Source: Bacteroidaceae bacterium (GTDB lineage Bacteria; Bacteroidota; Bacteroidia; Bacteroidales; Bacteroidaceae). Taken from it: a stretch of DNA of 52,522 nt. Shown here piece by piece: positions 25,588-34,414 of this stretch. Made by a program: the position numbers and the translations under genes. The notes beneath the pieces were generated by a model. The model ran no database searches and was not told the origin of the DNA. It saw only the letters and a program-made list of their open reading frames with translations. Within the stretch, counting starts at the first letter, position 1. Every line of letters starts with the position of its first letter. The stretch lies in the NCBI GenBank assembly GCA_017547165.1, contig JAFYQK010000020.1, positions 1 through 52,522 on the forward strand. Reading direction: 5' to 3'.

Positions 25588-28500
25588 ATGAATATAACAA
25601 ACTTTTTAGTAAAGATCTTTGGAGACAAAAAGTCTCGAGATCTCAAAGCTTACCGCCCTCTGGTACAGGCTGTATTGGACGCATATCCAAGGATACAGGC
25701 ATTAAGCGACGATGAACTTCGCGCTCGTGTTCAAGAGATTCGTCAGCAAATTGCAGCAAAGGCAACACCACTACGCCAGCAAATACAAGAAGTAAAAGAA
25801 CGTATCCAGCAAACAGAGATACAGGATCGTGCACCTCTCTTCCAACAAGTTGACAAACTAGAAAAAGAAGTGCTTGAAGTATTGGAAACTGCGTTGAATG
25901 AAGTGCATGCCGAAGTATTCGCCATTGTAAAAAGCACAGCCGAGCGCTTTACCAACAACCCAGAAATAAAGGTAAAGGCAACTGATTTTGACCGAACATT
26001 GGCCACGAAGCATGACTTTGTTGAAATTGATGGCGAGACCGCAATTTATAAAAATCATTGGATTGCAGGTGGCAATGATATGCAATGGGCGATGGTACAC
26101 TTTGATGTACAGTTGTTTGGTGGTACCGTACTTCATCAGGGCAAGATTGCCGAGATGTTTACCGGTGAGGGTAAAACACTTACCGCTACCCTACCCGTTT
26201 TCCTCAATGCTTTGACCGGCAATGGTGTTCATGTCGTTACCGTTAACGATTATCTTGCTAAGCGTGACTCCGAATGGATGGGGCCCATTTATATGTTCCA
26301 TGGTTTAAGCGTAGATTGCATCGACAAACACCAACCCAACAGCGAGAGCCGTAGACAGGCATATTTGGCCGACATCACATTTGGTACAAACAACGAATTC
26401 GGTTTCGACTATCTGCGAGACAATATGGCCCAGGATCCATCTGATCTTGTTCAGCGCAAGCACAACTTTGCAATTGTCGACGAGGTTGACTCGGTATTGA
26501 TCGACGATGCCCGTACACCACTTATCATTTCTGGTCCGGTTCCCAAAGGCGAAGACCAAATGTACGAGCAGTATCAACCTTTGGTAGAACGCCTTGTCGG
26601 TGTGCAACGCACATTGGCAACCCAATATCTTGCAGAAGCAAAAAAACTCATTGCAGAGGGCACAGAGACCAAGGACAAGACAAAAACAACAGCAGGTTTC
26701 CTTTCTCTTTATCGCAGCTACAAAGCCCTGCCTAAGAACAAAGCTCTCATTAAGTTCCTCTCTGAACCAGGAATTAAGGCTGGCATGCTTGCTACAGAAG
26801 AGATCTATATGGAGAGCAACAACCGCCGTATGCCAGAGGCGATTGAACCTCTCTACTTTGTAGTTGAGGAGAAGCAGAATAGCGTAGATCTCACAGACAA
26901 GGGTAACGAGTGGTTGGCATCACAAGTTAATGATAAAGATCTCTTTATCTTGCCTGACATCGGCAGCATGATGTCTCAAATAGAGGCTGATTCTTCCTTG
27001 GACGAAGAGGCCCGCATACAGAAGAAGGACGAAGTGTATGCCGACTATTCTGTAAAGAGCGAAAGAGTGCACACTCTGCAACAGTTGCTTAAAGCATATA
27101 CTATGTTTAATCTCAACGAGGAATATGTCATCCAAGATGGTGAGATTAAGATTGTAGACGAGCAAACAGGCCGTATCATGGAAGGTCGCCGTTGGAGTGA
27201 TGGTCTGCACCAAGCTGTTGAAGCCAAGGAACATGTAAAGGTTCAAGCTGCCACTCAGACCTATGCAACCATCACCCTACAGAATTATTTCCGTATGTAT
27301 CACAAACTCTCAGGTATGACAGGTACAGCCGTTACCGAAGCTGGTGAGTTTTGGGATATTTACAAGTTGGATGTTGTGGAAGTACCCACCAATCGTCCTG
27401 TAGTGCGCGGAGACGGAAACGACCGTATCTATAAAACTCAACGAGAGAAATACAATGCGGTTATCGAGGAGGTAGTACGTATGCGCAATAGTGGCCGCCC
27501 CACTCTTGTTGGTACTACCAGCGTGGAAATCAGTGAATTACTTTCCAAAATGCTTTCCATGCGCAAGATACCACACCAGGTTCTTAATGCGAAGTTACAC
27601 CAGAAAGAAGCAGACATCGTGGCACAAGCAGGTCGCAGCATTGATGGTCTGGGCACCGTCACTATTGCCACCAATATGGCTGGTCGTGGTACCGATATTA
27701 AACTTTCTCCCGAAGTGAAAGAAGCCGGTGGTTTGGCCATCATTGGTACAGAACGCCACGAGAGCCGCCGTGTCGACCGCCAGTTGCGTGGTCGTTCTGG
27801 TCGTCAAGGCGACCCCGGAAGTTCAGTCTTCTATGTATCTTTAGAAGATAAGCTCATGCGATTGTTTGCTTCTGAACGCATTGCTCGCGTCATGGACCGT
27901 CTTGGTTTCCAGGAAGGTGAAATGATTGAGCACTCAATGATAACACGCTCCATTGAGAACGCACAAAAGAAGGTAGAGGAAAACAACTTTGGCGTGCGTA
28001 AACGCTTGCTTGAGTATGATGATGTTATGAACAAACAGCGTACAGTTGTTTACGAGAAACGTCGCCATGCACTTATGGGCGAAAGATTGGGTATGGATAT
28101 TGCCGACATGATATGGGATAGAGTATGCCACATTATGGAAAGTCGTGATTATCAGAACTGCCGTGAACAGTTCCTTGAAATCCTTGCTATGGAGTTCCCT
28201 CTTACACAAGACAGATACGCAAGTGGAAATCTTGACGAACTGGCAGAAGAAGTTTACCAAAAAGCAATGGAGCGTTTCAAGCAGAAGTGCACAATTATTG
28301 CCACCAATGCAAACAAGGCCGTCACAATGATTGTGGAGAATCCCGAACAAATGCCAACTTACGAGAACATCATGGTTCCCGTTGTGGATGGACGACGTGT
28401 ATATCAGGTTAGTTGTAACATCAAGGAGGCTTATAACACACAGTCTCAAGCCATTGTCACAGCTTTCCATAAGAGTTTGATTTTGCATACCATTGACGAT

Positions 28501-28905
28501 GCATGGAAGGAAAACCTACGCCTGCTTGACGAACTTAAGCACTCTGTTCACAATGCTTCTTACGAACAGAAGGATCCTCTGCTCATCTATAAGTTGGAGT
28601 CGGTAAAATACTTCGACCAAATGATAAACAAAATTAACGACAGAGTTGTCAGTGTTTTGATGCGTGCACAAGTACCAGAACTTCAAATCCGCCAAGCTGA
28701 AGCACCGGTTCCTCCTCGCCCACAACAACGTTTGCAGGAAAGTCATGGTGACATAGACGAGGGCATGCGTCAGGCTGCTGGTCGCGATACACGCGAACAA
28801 CAACCTATGCAACCTGTACGTCGCGAAAATCTGCCTGGCAGAAACGAGCCTTGTCCTTGCGGTTCGGGCAAAAAATTTAAACATTGTCACGGACGTAATC
28901 TCTAA
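25588..28905 (+). CDS. secA: Preprotein translocase ATPase SecA
   Basis: 1105 residues; it drives unfolded proteins through SecYEG with ATP. The Walker [17 protein letters not shown] lies at 188-203, the DEAD motif is [18 protein letters not shown] (about 292), and [15 protein letters not shown]-type motifs ([11 protein letters not shown], about 692) and [15 protein letters not shown] follow. The C terminus has the zinc/SecB-binding motif [17 protein letters not shown] (about 1086-1102). It is about 200 residues longer than E. coli SecA, with extra coiled sequence at 55-110 and 330-400, as in other Bacteroidetes. Last gene of the DUF4105/phosphatase-fold/secA run. Confidence 0.98.
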   Translation: MNITNFLVKIFGDKKSRDLKAYRPLVQAVLDAYPRIQALSDDELRARVQEIRQQIAAKATPLRQQIQEVKERIQQTEIQDRAPLFQQVDKLEKEVLEVLETALNEVHAEVFAIVKSTAERFTNNPEIKVKATDFDRTLATKHDFVEIDGETAIYKNHWIAGGNDMQWAMVHFDVQLFGGTVLHQGKIAEMFTGEGKTLTATLPVFLNALTGNGVHVVTVNDYLAKRDSEWMGPIYMFHGLSVDCIDKHQPNSESRRQAYLADITFGTNNEFGFDYLRDNMAQDPSDLVQRKHNFAIVDEVDSVLIDDARTPLIISGPVPKGEDQMYEQYQPLVERLVGVQRTLATQYLAEAKKLIAEGTETKDKTKTTAGFLSLYRSYKALPKNKALIKFLSEPGIKAGMLATEEIYMESNNRRMPEAIEPLYFVVEEKQNSVDLTDKGNEWLASQVNDKDLFILPDIGSMMSQIEADSSLDEEARIQKKDEVYADYSVKSERVHTLQQLLKAYTMFNLNEEYVIQDGEIKIVDEQTGRIMEGRRWSDGLHQAVEAKEHVKVQAATQTYATITLQNYFRMYHKLSGMTGTAVTEAGEFWDIYKLDVVEVPTNRPVVRGDGNDRIYKTQREKYNAVIEEVVRMRNSGRPTLVGTTSVEISELLSKMLSMRKIPHQVLNAKLHQKEADIVAQAGRSIDGLGTVTIATNMAGRGTDIKLSPEVKEAGGLAIIGTERHESRRVDRQLRGRSGRQGDPGSSVFYVSLEDKLMRLFASERIARVMDRLGFQEGEMIEHSMITRSIENAQKKVEENNFGVRKRLLEYDDVMNKQRTVVYEKRRHALMGERLGMDIADMIWDRVCHIMESRDYQNCREQFLEILAMEFPLTQDRYASGNLDELAEEVYQKAMERFKQKCTIIATNANKAVTMIVENPEQMPTYENIMVPVVDGRRVYQVSCNIKEAYNTQSQAIVTAFHKSLILHTIDDAWKENLRLLDELKHSVHNASYEQKDPLLIYKLESVKYFDQMINKINDRVVSVLMRAQVPELQIRQAEAPVPPRPQQRLQESHGDIDEGMRQAAGRDTREQQPMQPVRRENLPGRNEPCPCGSGKKFKHCHGRNL

Positions 28906-28934
28906 TAATCTGAACTATACTTAAAACTATAGGA

Positions 28935-28970
28935 GTGTGGCTCTTTGTAGCCCTCTACCGAGAGCCACAC
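28935..28970 (+). terminator. Hairpin after secA
   Basis: gtgtggctct / agagccacac, 10-bp perfect arms with a 16-nt loop, 29 bp after the stop codon. No T run follows, so termination strength is uncertain. Confidence 0.55.
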
Positions 28971-29035
28971 GAAATATTATCTGACATCACTTTTTATACC
29001 TTACCCCGAAAACCATAAAACACATAAGAATAGTT

Positions 29036-29473
29036 ATGATTACACCTGAAAAAGAAATCAAACGAGCCCTTCGCCACGTTGCAGAACGTTTTCCAAAAGA
29101 AAAAGAACCTGTTCTAACAGACATTATTCTTAGAGTATATCCTCATAGTGGAGAAATCAGATTCTTCGACGACGAAGACAAGGAACTTATGCGTGTTGTA
29201 ATAGAAGAATGGATCCACGGGTCACGCGATGTTGATTTTTACAACAAGGTTGCACCCATTCTTCGCAAAGCAATTAGTGATGTACGAACCGACCTCATTG
29301 ATAACATGTCATTGTTGCGTCCTTACACCTTTGTCATGCAAGACGAAGATGGTGAAACTCTTACAGACTTATACATTATTGACGACAACGAAACCATTAT
29401 TCTTTCAGGGAATCTTATGGAAGGAGTAGATGAAGATCTAAACGAGTTTTTCAAGAAACTGATGGAAGAATAG
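29036..29473 (+). CDS. Conserved Bacteroidales hypothetical protein
   Basis: 145 residues, acidic, cytosolic, no signal or membrane segment. Helix-rich N terminus (PEKEIKRALRHVAERFPKEK), a two-strand part (ILRVYPHSGEIRFFDDEDKE) and a C-terminal part ending in VDEDLNEFFKKLMEE. I do not recognise a named domain. It lies between secA and nhaD on the same strand, 38 bp before nhaD, and is likely cotranscribed with it. The coding statistics and clean start (ATGATTACACC) support a real gene. Confidence 0.8.
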   Translation: MITPEKEIKRALRHVAERFPKEKEPVLTDIILRVYPHSGEIRFFDDEDKELMRVVIEEWIHGSRDVDFYNKVAPILRKAISDVRTDLIDNMSLLRPYTFVMQDEDGETLTDLYIIDDNETIILSGNLMEGVDEDLNEFFKKLMEE

Positions 29474-29511
29474 CATCTAACCAAAAACTTATCATCCCCC
29501 TCTAAAAAACT

Positions 29512-30885
29512 ATGTTCTTTTATTACCTAATGCCTGTTATCTTCATTATTGGCATATTGGCCATTGCTTTTGAAGATGTAATCAAGGTCAACAAGGCAGC
29601 CTCTGCTGTTGGCATGTCCATTCTTTTATGGTTGATATTCTTGCTCAATGCAGAACATTTCTTTCTGATAAACCCACCCAAGCATATCTGTGAGTTTATG
29701 GAGGTATTCCCTGCCCTCAAAAGCATGTCTGTACATGATATAGCCTTTGAGTTCATAGAAGTACAACTAATAAGGGGCTTGGGCGATGTTTCTACCACTC
29801 TATTCTTTGTACTCGGCTCTATGGCCATCATAGACATCGTAGACACACACGGAGGATTTAGCATTATCTCTACATCCATCAAGACAAGAGTATTACGCAA
29901 ATTGTTATGGGCGCTATGCTTCATCACCTTCTGTCTATCATTTGTATTAGGAGACCTGGCAACGGTAATTGTTATGATTTCTATTGCACGCAAGTTGGTT
30001 CCAGAACGAAATACTCGCCTCATATTCAGTTCCATGATAATCATTGCGTCTAATGCAGGAGGATGCTGTTCACCCATTGGTGATGTAACAACATTGCTGT
30101 TATGGACAGGAGGCAATATATCCGCTATACATCAAATCATATCGTTGTTTTTGCCAGCTACCATTATGCTTCTCGTCCCACTAACTTTAGCATCATTCAT
30201 GTTGCCTAAAAATGGTACAATCCAACCTGCGACAGAAGATACCAATAACAAGAACTATATCAACCCACAAACACGCAAATTGGTGCTATATGTTGGTCTT
30301 GGTTCTTTAGCTATGGTGCCCATTCTGCAAACAGCGTTCCAAATGCCTCCTTTTATGGGTGTTTTACTCGGCCTTGTAGCATTATGGTTTATCACAGACA
30401 GAAAGTATGCTGACTCGCCCAACGAAGCCATACAAAGTCTACGAGTTCAATATGTATTCTCTCGTGTTGACATCAGCACAGTCTTCTTCTTTTTGGGCAT
30501 ATTGATGTCGGTTCAAGCACTGATTGTAACAGGACAACTCACCATAATGGCAAATATCATGAATGGCATTTTCAGCGAGTCGAAATATATCGCCATCACA
30601 CTTGGTGTATTGTCATCATTCCTCGATAATGTTGCTCTTGTTTCTGCCACAATGGGCATGTATCCATTGGCTGAGCTTGGAGAGTTTGCTCAAAACGGTT
30701 CGTTTTGGACTTTATTAGCATTCTGTGCCGTAACCGGTGGTAGTATCCTCATTATTGGATCTGCAGCAGGTGTTACCGTTATGGGAATGGAGAAAATATC
30801 ATTTGGATACTATCTCAAAAAGTTTACCCCGCTGGCCCTCCTTGGCTTTTTGGCAGGAGTAATCACATATATCCTACTCTTCTAA
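29512..30885 (+). CDS. nhaD: NhaD-type sodium/proton antiporter
   Basis: 457 residues with about 12 membrane segments. It exchanges Na+ for H+ across the inner membrane. The family signature GGCCSPIGDVTTLLLWTGG (about 183-201) and the second half motif SFLDNVALVSATMGMYPL (about 365-382) with the conserved Asp are visible, as is GGSILIIGSAAGVTVMG. These belong to the IT (ion transporter) superfamily. The start is the ATG at MFFYYLMPVIFIIGILAIAF, immediately at the first membrane helix. The gene is followed by a hairpin (30966-30989). Confidence 0.93.
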   Translation: MFFYYLMPVIFIIGILAIAFEDVIKVNKAASAVGMSILLWLIFLLNAEHFFLINPPKHICEFMEVFPALKSMSVHDIAFEFIEVQLIRGLGDVSTTLFFVLGSMAIIDIVDTHGGFSIISTSIKTRVLRKLLWALCFITFCLSFVLGDLATVIVMISIARKLVPERNTRLIFSSMIIIASNAGGCCSPIGDVTTLLLWTGGNISAIHQIISLFLPATIMLLVPLTLASFMLPKNGTIQPATEDTNNKNYINPQTRKLVLYVGLGSLAMVPILQTAFQMPPFMGVLLGLVALWFITDRKYADSPNEAIQSLRVQYVFSRVDISTVFFFLGILMSVQALIVTGQLTIMANIMNGIFSESKYIAITLGVLSSFLDNVALVSATMGMYPLAELGEFAQNGSFWTLLAFCAVTGGSILIIGSAAGVTVMGMEKISFGYYLKKFTPLALLGFLAGVITYILLF

Positions 30886-30965
30886 GGAAAAAGTAAAGGT
30901 AGATTCTATAAATTAGCTTTAAGTTATATGATATCTATTGTGCCATAGGTTCAATATTTGAATGA

Positions 30966-30989
30966 ACTCACATAGTGGTCTATGTGAGT
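30966..30989 (+). terminator. Hairpin after nhaD
   Basis: actcacatag / ctatgtgagt, 10-bp perfect stem with a 4-nt loop, 80 bp after the stop. No T run. Confidence 0.45.
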
Positions 30990-31232
30990 GAATGAATGAT
31001 ACGAATAAACGAGTGGAGACCAAACTTGTTTGAGTTTCCCGAGTGAAAGTATCTTCGGCGAAAGCCAAAATGAAGAAGATATGGTGCAAGAGATATTATA
31101 GAACAAAAGCAATAGAATTTCAATTAAAACAAGTTATTACTAATTTATAGAACCTACCTAAATGGTTTAAACTCTGTATAGACATCAAAACTGACTATAA
31201 AAGTCTATAAAAGGTTCTTCACCTAAAAACAT

Positions 31233-31260
31233 CATCCCTCATATAGTGTGAGGGATGTTT
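31233..31260 (+). terminator. Terminator-like hairpin upstream of the IS-end palindrome
   Basis: catccctca / tgagggatg, 9-bp arms with a 7-nt loop, followed by ttt. Orientation suits a plus-strand transcript, but it is about 350 bp from nhaD. Confidence 0.4.
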
Positions 31261-31389
31261 CTTATAGTTACTGGTATCCCACCCACCCTTTTTATAAGCG
31301 TCTGTTTTGTCATAGGACTAATGTATTGTCTACATAGCTTTACTATTCGGACAAGTAATAGTTCAAAAAGTCCCCAACCTCTATGTTTG

Positions 31390-31433
31390 AACTGCACCCC
31401 AAAAGTTTTATGTCTAACTTTTGGGGTGCAGTT
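31390..31433. mobile_element. Head-to-head IS-like terminal inverted repeats (miniature element or scar)
   Basis: Two 18-bp perfect arms (aactgcaccccaaaagtt and its complement) separated by 8 nt. The TGCACCCCAAAAGTT sequence looks like the ends of Bacteroidetes IS3-type elements as I remember them. No transposase lies between, so it reads as an IS whose interior was lost, or a MITE. A strong hairpin terminator is the alternative. Confidence 0.45.
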
Positions 31434-31570
31434 AATTTAAGAAGAAAGGGGACCTTATTACTCTTTTGATTATTGATAATCTGCGATATACGAAATGTTA
31501 GTTGTTATAATCCAAAATTAATCGTTCTGCACAACCAGCTAATCATTTATCGCAAAATGCAAACCTTTCA

Positions 31571-32614
31571 TCAGTTGTTCTCAGGACGGAGCTGACGTAC
31601 AGTCTCGGCAGTGCGCCACATCTCGCTCTCGCGCAAAGCTGCAAGTTCCTTCTCAAGACCTACACGATAGTCGGGCTTAGAGTTGGCATCAATAGAGATC
31701 TGTGCCTCGTTACCGCTCTTTACAGAAGCGTACAACTTCTCAACCACAGGCTTGCAGGCATCGTGGAAGGGGCCCATCCAGTCGAGAGCACCACGCTGTG
31801 CGGTGGTAGAACAGTTGGCATACATCCAATCCATACCCTTCTGTGCGAAGAGAGGCATCAAAGACTGAGTCAACTCCTCTACGGTCTCGTTAAAAGCCTC
31901 AGAGGGAGTATGACCGTTCTCACGCAAAACCTCGTACTGAGCCAAAAGCAAGCCCTGGATAGCACCCATCAAAGAACCGCGCTCGCCAGTGAGGTCAGAG
32001 GTAGCCTCGCGCTGGAAAGTGGTCTCGAACATGTAACCAGAACCGATACCGATACCGAGAGCCAAAGTGCGCTCGAGAGCACGACCTGTTACGTCCTGAT
32101 ATACGGCATAAGAGCTGTTCAAACCACGCCCCTCGAGGAACATGGTACGCAGAGAGGTACCTGAACCCTTGGGAGCAACCATGATAACGTCAATATCCTC
32201 CTGAGGAACGCAACCGGTGCGGTCGCTCCAGGTGATAGCAAAACCATGAGAGAAGTACAGAGCCTTACCTGCGGTAAGGTACTGCTTCAAGGTGGGCCAT
32301 ACGCTCATTACTGCTGCATCAGAGAGCAGACACATAACGATGCTTGCCTTCTCGGCTGCCTCCTCGATAGAGAACAGAGTCTCACCAGGAACCCAACCGT
32401 CAGCAATAGCCTTCTCATAAGTCTTGCCCTGACGCTGACCAACGATAACATTGAAACCGTTGTCGCGGAGGTTACAAGCCTGACCAGGACCCTGTACGCC
32501 ATAACCGATAACGGCGATGGTCTCGTCCTTCAGGATTTCACGTGCTTTCTCAAGAGGAAATTCCTCGCGGGTTACCACTTCTTCGATAACACCGCCAAAA
32601 TTCATTTTTGCCAT
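31571..32614 (-). CDS. ilvC: Ketol-acid reductoisomerase
   Basis: 347 residues. It isomerises and reduces 2-acetolactate to 2,3-dihydroxyisovalerate with NAD(P)H and Mg2+, the second step of valine and leucine synthesis. The dinucleotide site is IGYGVQGPGQACNLRDNGF (36-54), catalytic acidic residues lie in DLTGERGSLMGAIQGLL (about 220-236), and the helical knot domain follows. The segment GQRQGKTYEKAIADGW after the Rossmann strand determines NADH/NADPH choice. Last gene of ilvD-ilvB-ilvN-thioesterase-ilvC, separated from the thioesterase gene by a 154-bp repeat-filled gap. Confidence 0.96.
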   Translation of the reverse strand: MAKMNFGGVIEEVVTREEFPLEKAREILKDETIAVIGYGVQGPGQACNLRDNGFNVIVGQRQGKTYEKAIADGWVPGETLFSIEEAAEKASIVMCLLSDAAVMSVWPTLKQYLTAGKALYFSHGFAITWSDRTGCVPQEDIDVIMVAPKGSGTSLRTMFLEGRGLNSSYAVYQDVTGRALERTLALGIGIGSGYMFETTFQREATSDLTGERGSLMGAIQGLLLAQYEVLRENGHTPSEAFNETVEELTQSLMPLFAQKGMDWMYANCSTTAQRGALDWMGPFHDACKPVVEKLYASVKSGNEAQISIDANSKPDYRVGLEKELAALRESEMWRTAETVRQLRPENN

Positions 32615-32663
32615 TGTTGTATATTTTTATTGTTAGTATTTATTTTCTTTTAGAAGGGATTTT

Positions 32664-32733
32664 CTAGGATTTCTAGATATTCTAGATTCTCTAGATATTC
32701 TAGGAGAGCCTAGGGTAACCTAGGAAAGCCTAG
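32664..32733 (-). repeat. CTAG array, 9-10 bp period, between thioesterase gene and ilvC
   Basis: CTAG occurs at 32664, 32673, 32682, 32691, 32700, 32710, 32720 and 32730. The first four units are 9-mers (ctagatatt type), the rest 10-mers (ctaggaaagc type). The sequence ctaggaaagcctag is identical to one in the ilvD-ilvB gap. A degenerate run of caccgtt-like words (32738-32768) separates it from the thioesterase stop codon. Confidence 0.75.
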
Positions 32734-32768
32734 TTTCTCGCTCACCGTCACCGTTCACCGCTCATCGT

Positions 32769-33530
32769 TTATCCGTTAAACCTCACCTTTGCCTGACAGA
32801 CTACATCACCTGGGGTGTCTTCGGTCTTGTTCTTGCGCACCTCTATATCTATCTCGTCATCGCTGACAGGTTGGATGTAGAAACTGAGCGTATCACCCAT
32901 GTAACTCTCTGCCTTGTAGGCAATCTCGAAGCGACGGATGCCACGCTCCATCTGCTCGCGAGAGAAGAGGTCCAGGATGTGCTCTATGTACTTTATGGAG
33001 TTGATGTGGCCGTTTATGTCCACATCACTATAGTATGTTCCGATGGTGCGAACCAGTTGTGCATCGCGGAAACGGAAACGTCCGTGGCCCTCAATGGGAC
33101 AGATGTTCTGCTCTTCGGAAACAGCATAGTTCAGTATATCGCCATCATAGAGGTTCAATAGGTCACAAGGGCGACGAGTCTCCATGTCTATCATGGCCCA
33201 CACGCTACGGGCATAACCCATAGGACGACCCTCTGCATCCTCTATGGCGAAGTTACGGGTGGTGAACAGTTTCATCACACTCTCCACCCAGGTACGCACC
33301 TGACAATGCTGATAGTTGCGAGGCATCTCCATCATCTCTATTGACAAACGAGAGAGCACCCATGTATGGCGTGTCTCGTTCAGTGCGCCTATGCCCCAGC
33401 CACGCTTCTGCGAATGATTACCGGCTGCATTGAGCAGATGGTTGCCAAGTACGCCCATAAACACTCTGCCTGTGAAATCCACGTGGAAAGGTTCTATGTA
33501 TATGGGATGTATGTCAATCTTGTTCAGCAT
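32769..33530 (-). CDS. Acyl-ACP thioesterase (FatA-like, double hotdog)
   Basis: 253 residues. It hydrolyses acyl-ACP to release free fatty acid. The first hotdog domain (about 1-130) shows IYIEPFHVDFTGRVFMGVLG and SQKRGWGIGALNETRHTWVL; the second (about 150-250) shows YYSDVDINGHINSIKYIEHI, the DxNxHxxN-type catalytic region of plant and bacterial FatA enzymes. It ends in PGDVVCQAKVRFNG. It lies inside the branched-chain amino acid operon, 50 bp after ilvN, which suggests a link between branched-chain keto acid supply and branched fatty acids, typical Bacteroidetes membrane lipids. This link is inference. Confidence 0.85.
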   Translation of the reverse strand: MLNKIDIHPIYIEPFHVDFTGRVFMGVLGNHLLNAAGNHSQKRGWGIGALNETRHTWVLSRLSIEMMEMPRNYQHCQVRTWVESVMKLFTTRNFAIEDAEGRPMGYARSVWAMIDMETRRPCDLLNLYDGDILNYAVSEEQNICPIEGHGRFRFRDAQLVRTIGTYYSDVDINGHINSIKYIEHILDLFSREQMERGIRRFEIAYKAESYMGDTLSFYIQPVSDDEIDIEVRKNKTEDTPGDVVCQAKVRFNG

Positions 33531-33580
33531 ATTCTTTGATATTTTATAAGTATGTGTGCGCGTATATTATATATTGTATG

Positions 33581-34408
33581 CTATCGCTTCATTTCTCTCT
33601 CGGTAAGATACTGGTCGAGACGTTCGATACGACTCTTTGTCACGGCAATACGGCCCGAACGCACGAACTGCAGTACGCACCCCATTGCGTCCAGTTGCAT
33701 GAAAAGGTCCATGACGTCCTCCGTGATGCCAGTCTTCTCCACGATGGAGTATGTAGAGTTCACCTCAACGAAGCGGGCATCGTGACGGCGCACAATGCGC
33801 GAAATCTCCTTGTTGGCAAGCACCTTGGGAGTGGAGAGTTTCAGCAGGGAGGTCTCCATCATGAAAATCTCATCGTCCACGAAGCAGTTGGCCTGGAGCA
33901 CGTCTATGCGCTTCTCTATCTGCTTAACTAGCATCTCCGCCATCTCCTTCTTGCAATAGCAGGTGATGGTGTACTTGTGCACGCCTGGGGTGCTGGAGGC
34001 GCACACGTTGAGCGTCTCGATATTCACCTGTCGGCGAGTGAACACGGCGGTAATCTGGTTCAGTATACCGGCATAGTTCTCGGAGAAGATGATAAGCGTA
34101 TATAGGGTCAGACCCTGGTGTGTGGGACTGAGCAAGGCACCCTCGTGACCAGGCACTGAGGGGCGCGACACGGCATTGCGTGTGAAGGTCTCCACCTGCT
34201 GGCCCTGGGCATTGTCGTGCTCGAAGGTGGCACGACGCTGGCGTGAGAGGTTCTTCTCGTAAGAGTTTCTGTCTATTGCCGCAGCAGCTGCCACAGCATC
34301 GTCAAACCCCTTCAGTTCTGGCACTACCTCGTCATATAGAGCATCACACTTGCCACAAGTATTGCAATCACCGCACTCGGCGGCACCATATTTCTTTTCC
34401 TTTTCCAT
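33581..34408 (-). CDS. ilvN: Acetolactate synthase regulatory subunit with a cysteine-rich N-terminal extension
   Basis: 275 residues. The ACT domain starts at about 101 (LYTLIIFSENYAGILNQITA, VFTRRQVNIETLNVCASSTP) and an ALS_ss C-terminal domain follows (ISRIVRRHDARFVEVNSTYS). This subunit activates IlvB and gives valine feedback inhibition. The first 100 residues are not part of the normal family: they contain CGDCNTCGKC at 12-21 (four Cys spaced by two), followed by an Ala-rich and charged linker. No in-frame ATG exists between the extension and the ACT domain, and the ATG at 34408 lies 6 bp after the ilvB stop, so the extension is probably translated. Confidence 0.9.
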   Translation of the reverse strand: MEKEKKYGAAECGDCNTCGKCDALYDEVVPELKGFDDAVAAAAAIDRNSYEKNLSRQRRATFEHDNAQGQQVETFTRNAVSRPSVPGHEGALLSPTHQGLTLYTLIIFSENYAGILNQITAVFTRRQVNIETLNVCASSTPGVHKYTITCYCKKEMAEMLVKQIEKRIDVLQANCFVDDEIFMMETSLLKLSTPKVLANKEISRIVRRHDARFVEVNSTYSIVEKTGITEDVMDLFMQLDAMGCVLQFVRSGRIAVTKSRIERLDQYLTEREMKR

Positions 34409-34414
34409 TGTCCT

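Larger units (their letters stand above)
30990..31570. other. Long gap between convergent nhaD and ilvC
   Basis: No gene was accepted. It holds a second hairpin (catccctca / tgagggatg, 31233-31257, then tttctta) and the IS-end-like palindrome at 31390-31433. The remainder is AT-rich without a recognisable signal. Confidence 0.4.

Noticed and set aside
31255-31440. 61-codon frame in the nhaD-ilvC gap
   Set aside because: Runs through two hairpins and ends in the IS-end palindrome; not a plausible gene.
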